Shown here: positions 6,698 to 6,983 of the stretch, one piece after another
How positions within the stretch are numbered: the stretch's first letter is position 1
Layout: every line of letters begins with the position of its first letter
From: Tannerellaceae bacterium
GTDB taxonomy: Bacteria; Bacteroidota; Bacteroidia; Bacteroidales; Tannerellaceae
Length of the DNA: 6,983 nt
Direction: 5' to 3'
NCBI GenBank assembly: GCA_031267205.1
Contig: JAIRZN010000158.1
Coordinates: 1 to 6,983, forward strand
Notes under the pieces: generated by a model
Seen by the model: the letters and a program-made list of their open reading frames with translations, nothing else
What the model was told of the DNA's origin: nothing
The model's database searches: none
Made by a program: the position numbers and the translations under genes

Positions 6698-6792
6698 CCG
6701 CTGGCGCGGGCTTGTAGCCCGTGCCGATAGCTTGGTTGCGCACTTTGTGTTTTTTCACGCGGTGGGCACGGGCTGCAAGCCCACGCCAGCGG
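6698..6792. repeat. Long nested hairpin (28-bp inverted repeat)
   Basis: Arms 6698-6725 and 6765-6792 are reverse complements at 26 of 28 positions and enclose a 39-nt loop. Each arm holds its own small hairpin: GGGCT-TGT-AGCCC on the left and GGGCT-GCA-AGCCC on the right. The DNA or RNA could therefore switch between one long stem and two short ones. One mismatch is a G-T wobble on the plus strand and the other becomes a wobble on the minus strand. It is a non-coding intergenic element, perhaps another repeat family or a paired REP unit. Confidence 0.75.
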
Positions 6793-6803
6793 CATATACG
6801 CAC

Positions 6804-6830
6804 AAAAAAGGCGGACACACCGGCCCGCCC
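6804..6830 (-). terminator. Rho-independent terminator of the next minus-strand gene
   Basis: Read on the minus strand, a GGCGG/CCGCC stem (6825-6829 with 6810-6814) and a 10-nt loop are followed by six T (6804-6809). It lies about 30 bp after the stop at 6861 and separates that gene from the xyl promoter region. Confidence 0.7.
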
Positions 6831-6860
6831 TTACAATTTTAAAAACATAACGCGCCGCTC

Positions 6861-6983
6861 TTACGGAACGACGACCTTCATGATCGGGCCCCAGGGGCCT
6901 TTTACGCCTACGTTGTTTTCCCAGCGCAGGGCGATGCTGACGGCCTTGCCGGCATCGTCAAGGTTGAACTTGAGGATGTAGGG
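6861..6983 (-). CDS. C-terminal end of a conserved Bacteroidetes hypothetical protein
   Basis: Partial gene: 40 codons and a TAA stop are visible, and the 5' part lies beyond the right edge of the window. The segment contains GKAVSIALRWENNVGVKGPW, then a short hydrophobic ending in VVVP. I recall the pattern of an extended RWEN...GxKGPW...P ending from a family of roughly 200-residue Bacteroidetes proteins of unknown function, in which this end forms a beta-rich domain; that recollection is not checked. No function is assigned. It is oriented like the xyl operon but separated from it by about 650 bp and its own terminator, so it is not part of the operon. Confidence 0.75.
   Translation of the reverse strand, partial: PYILKFNLDDAGKAVSIALRWENNVGVKGPWGPIMKVVVP

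Noticed and set aside
6633..6818. Minus-strand 61-codon open frame in the right intergenic region
   Set aside because: It spans the nested hairpin and the terminator; its apparent codons are a by-product of the palindromic repeat.

Overview
The window most likely comes from a Bacteroidales bacterium (Bacteroides/Parabacteroides-like gut lineage). The main reasons are a complete D-xylose catabolic operon with the gene order and protein sequences typical of that group, a NUDIX-type sugar regulator at the head of the operon, a TAnnTTTG-type promoter, genes without Shine-Dalgarno sequences, and a Bacteroidetes-style tyrosine recombinase tail. The species cannot be fixed from this sequence.

Layout. 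Positions 1-901, on the plus strand, are AT-rich accessory DNA: the last 38 codons of a tyrosine recombinase, a 125-codon unknown ORF, and an apparently frame-disrupted ORF. Positions 902-1170 hold no gene. They contain the likely edge of the mobile DNA and a palindrome-rich 85-bp repeat followed by a G-rich tail. Positions 1168-6206, all on the minus strand, are the xylose operon, transcribed in the order NUDIX regulator, xylB, xylA, xylE, terminator. The gaps are 12 bp and 47 bp, followed by a 4-bp ATGA overlap. A promoter with an internal palindrome lies just upstream of the regulator. Positions 6207-6860 are about 650 bp with no gene. They hold a C-rich tract (G-rich on the minus strand), a second, inverted copy of the 85-bp repeat, a long nested hairpin, and the terminator of the next gene. 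At 6861-6983 is the C-terminal end of a further minus-strand gene.

Function. XylE imports D-xylose with protons, XylA isomerises it to D-xylulose, and XylB phosphorylates that to D-xylulose 5-phosphate, which enters the pentose phosphate pathway. The NUDIX protein has a degraded catalytic motif and a C-terminal winged helix, so it is probably the local transcription factor rather than an enzyme.

The core of the window is a well-known kind of system. The less ordinary content is in the edges: two 85-bp repeat copies (82/85 identical) in inverted orientation that bracket the operon with G-rich tails pointing inward, the abrupt end of one copy next to the recombinase-bearing DNA, the nested hairpin at 6698-6792, and the disrupted ORFs. 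I see no CRISPR array, tRNA or rRNA.
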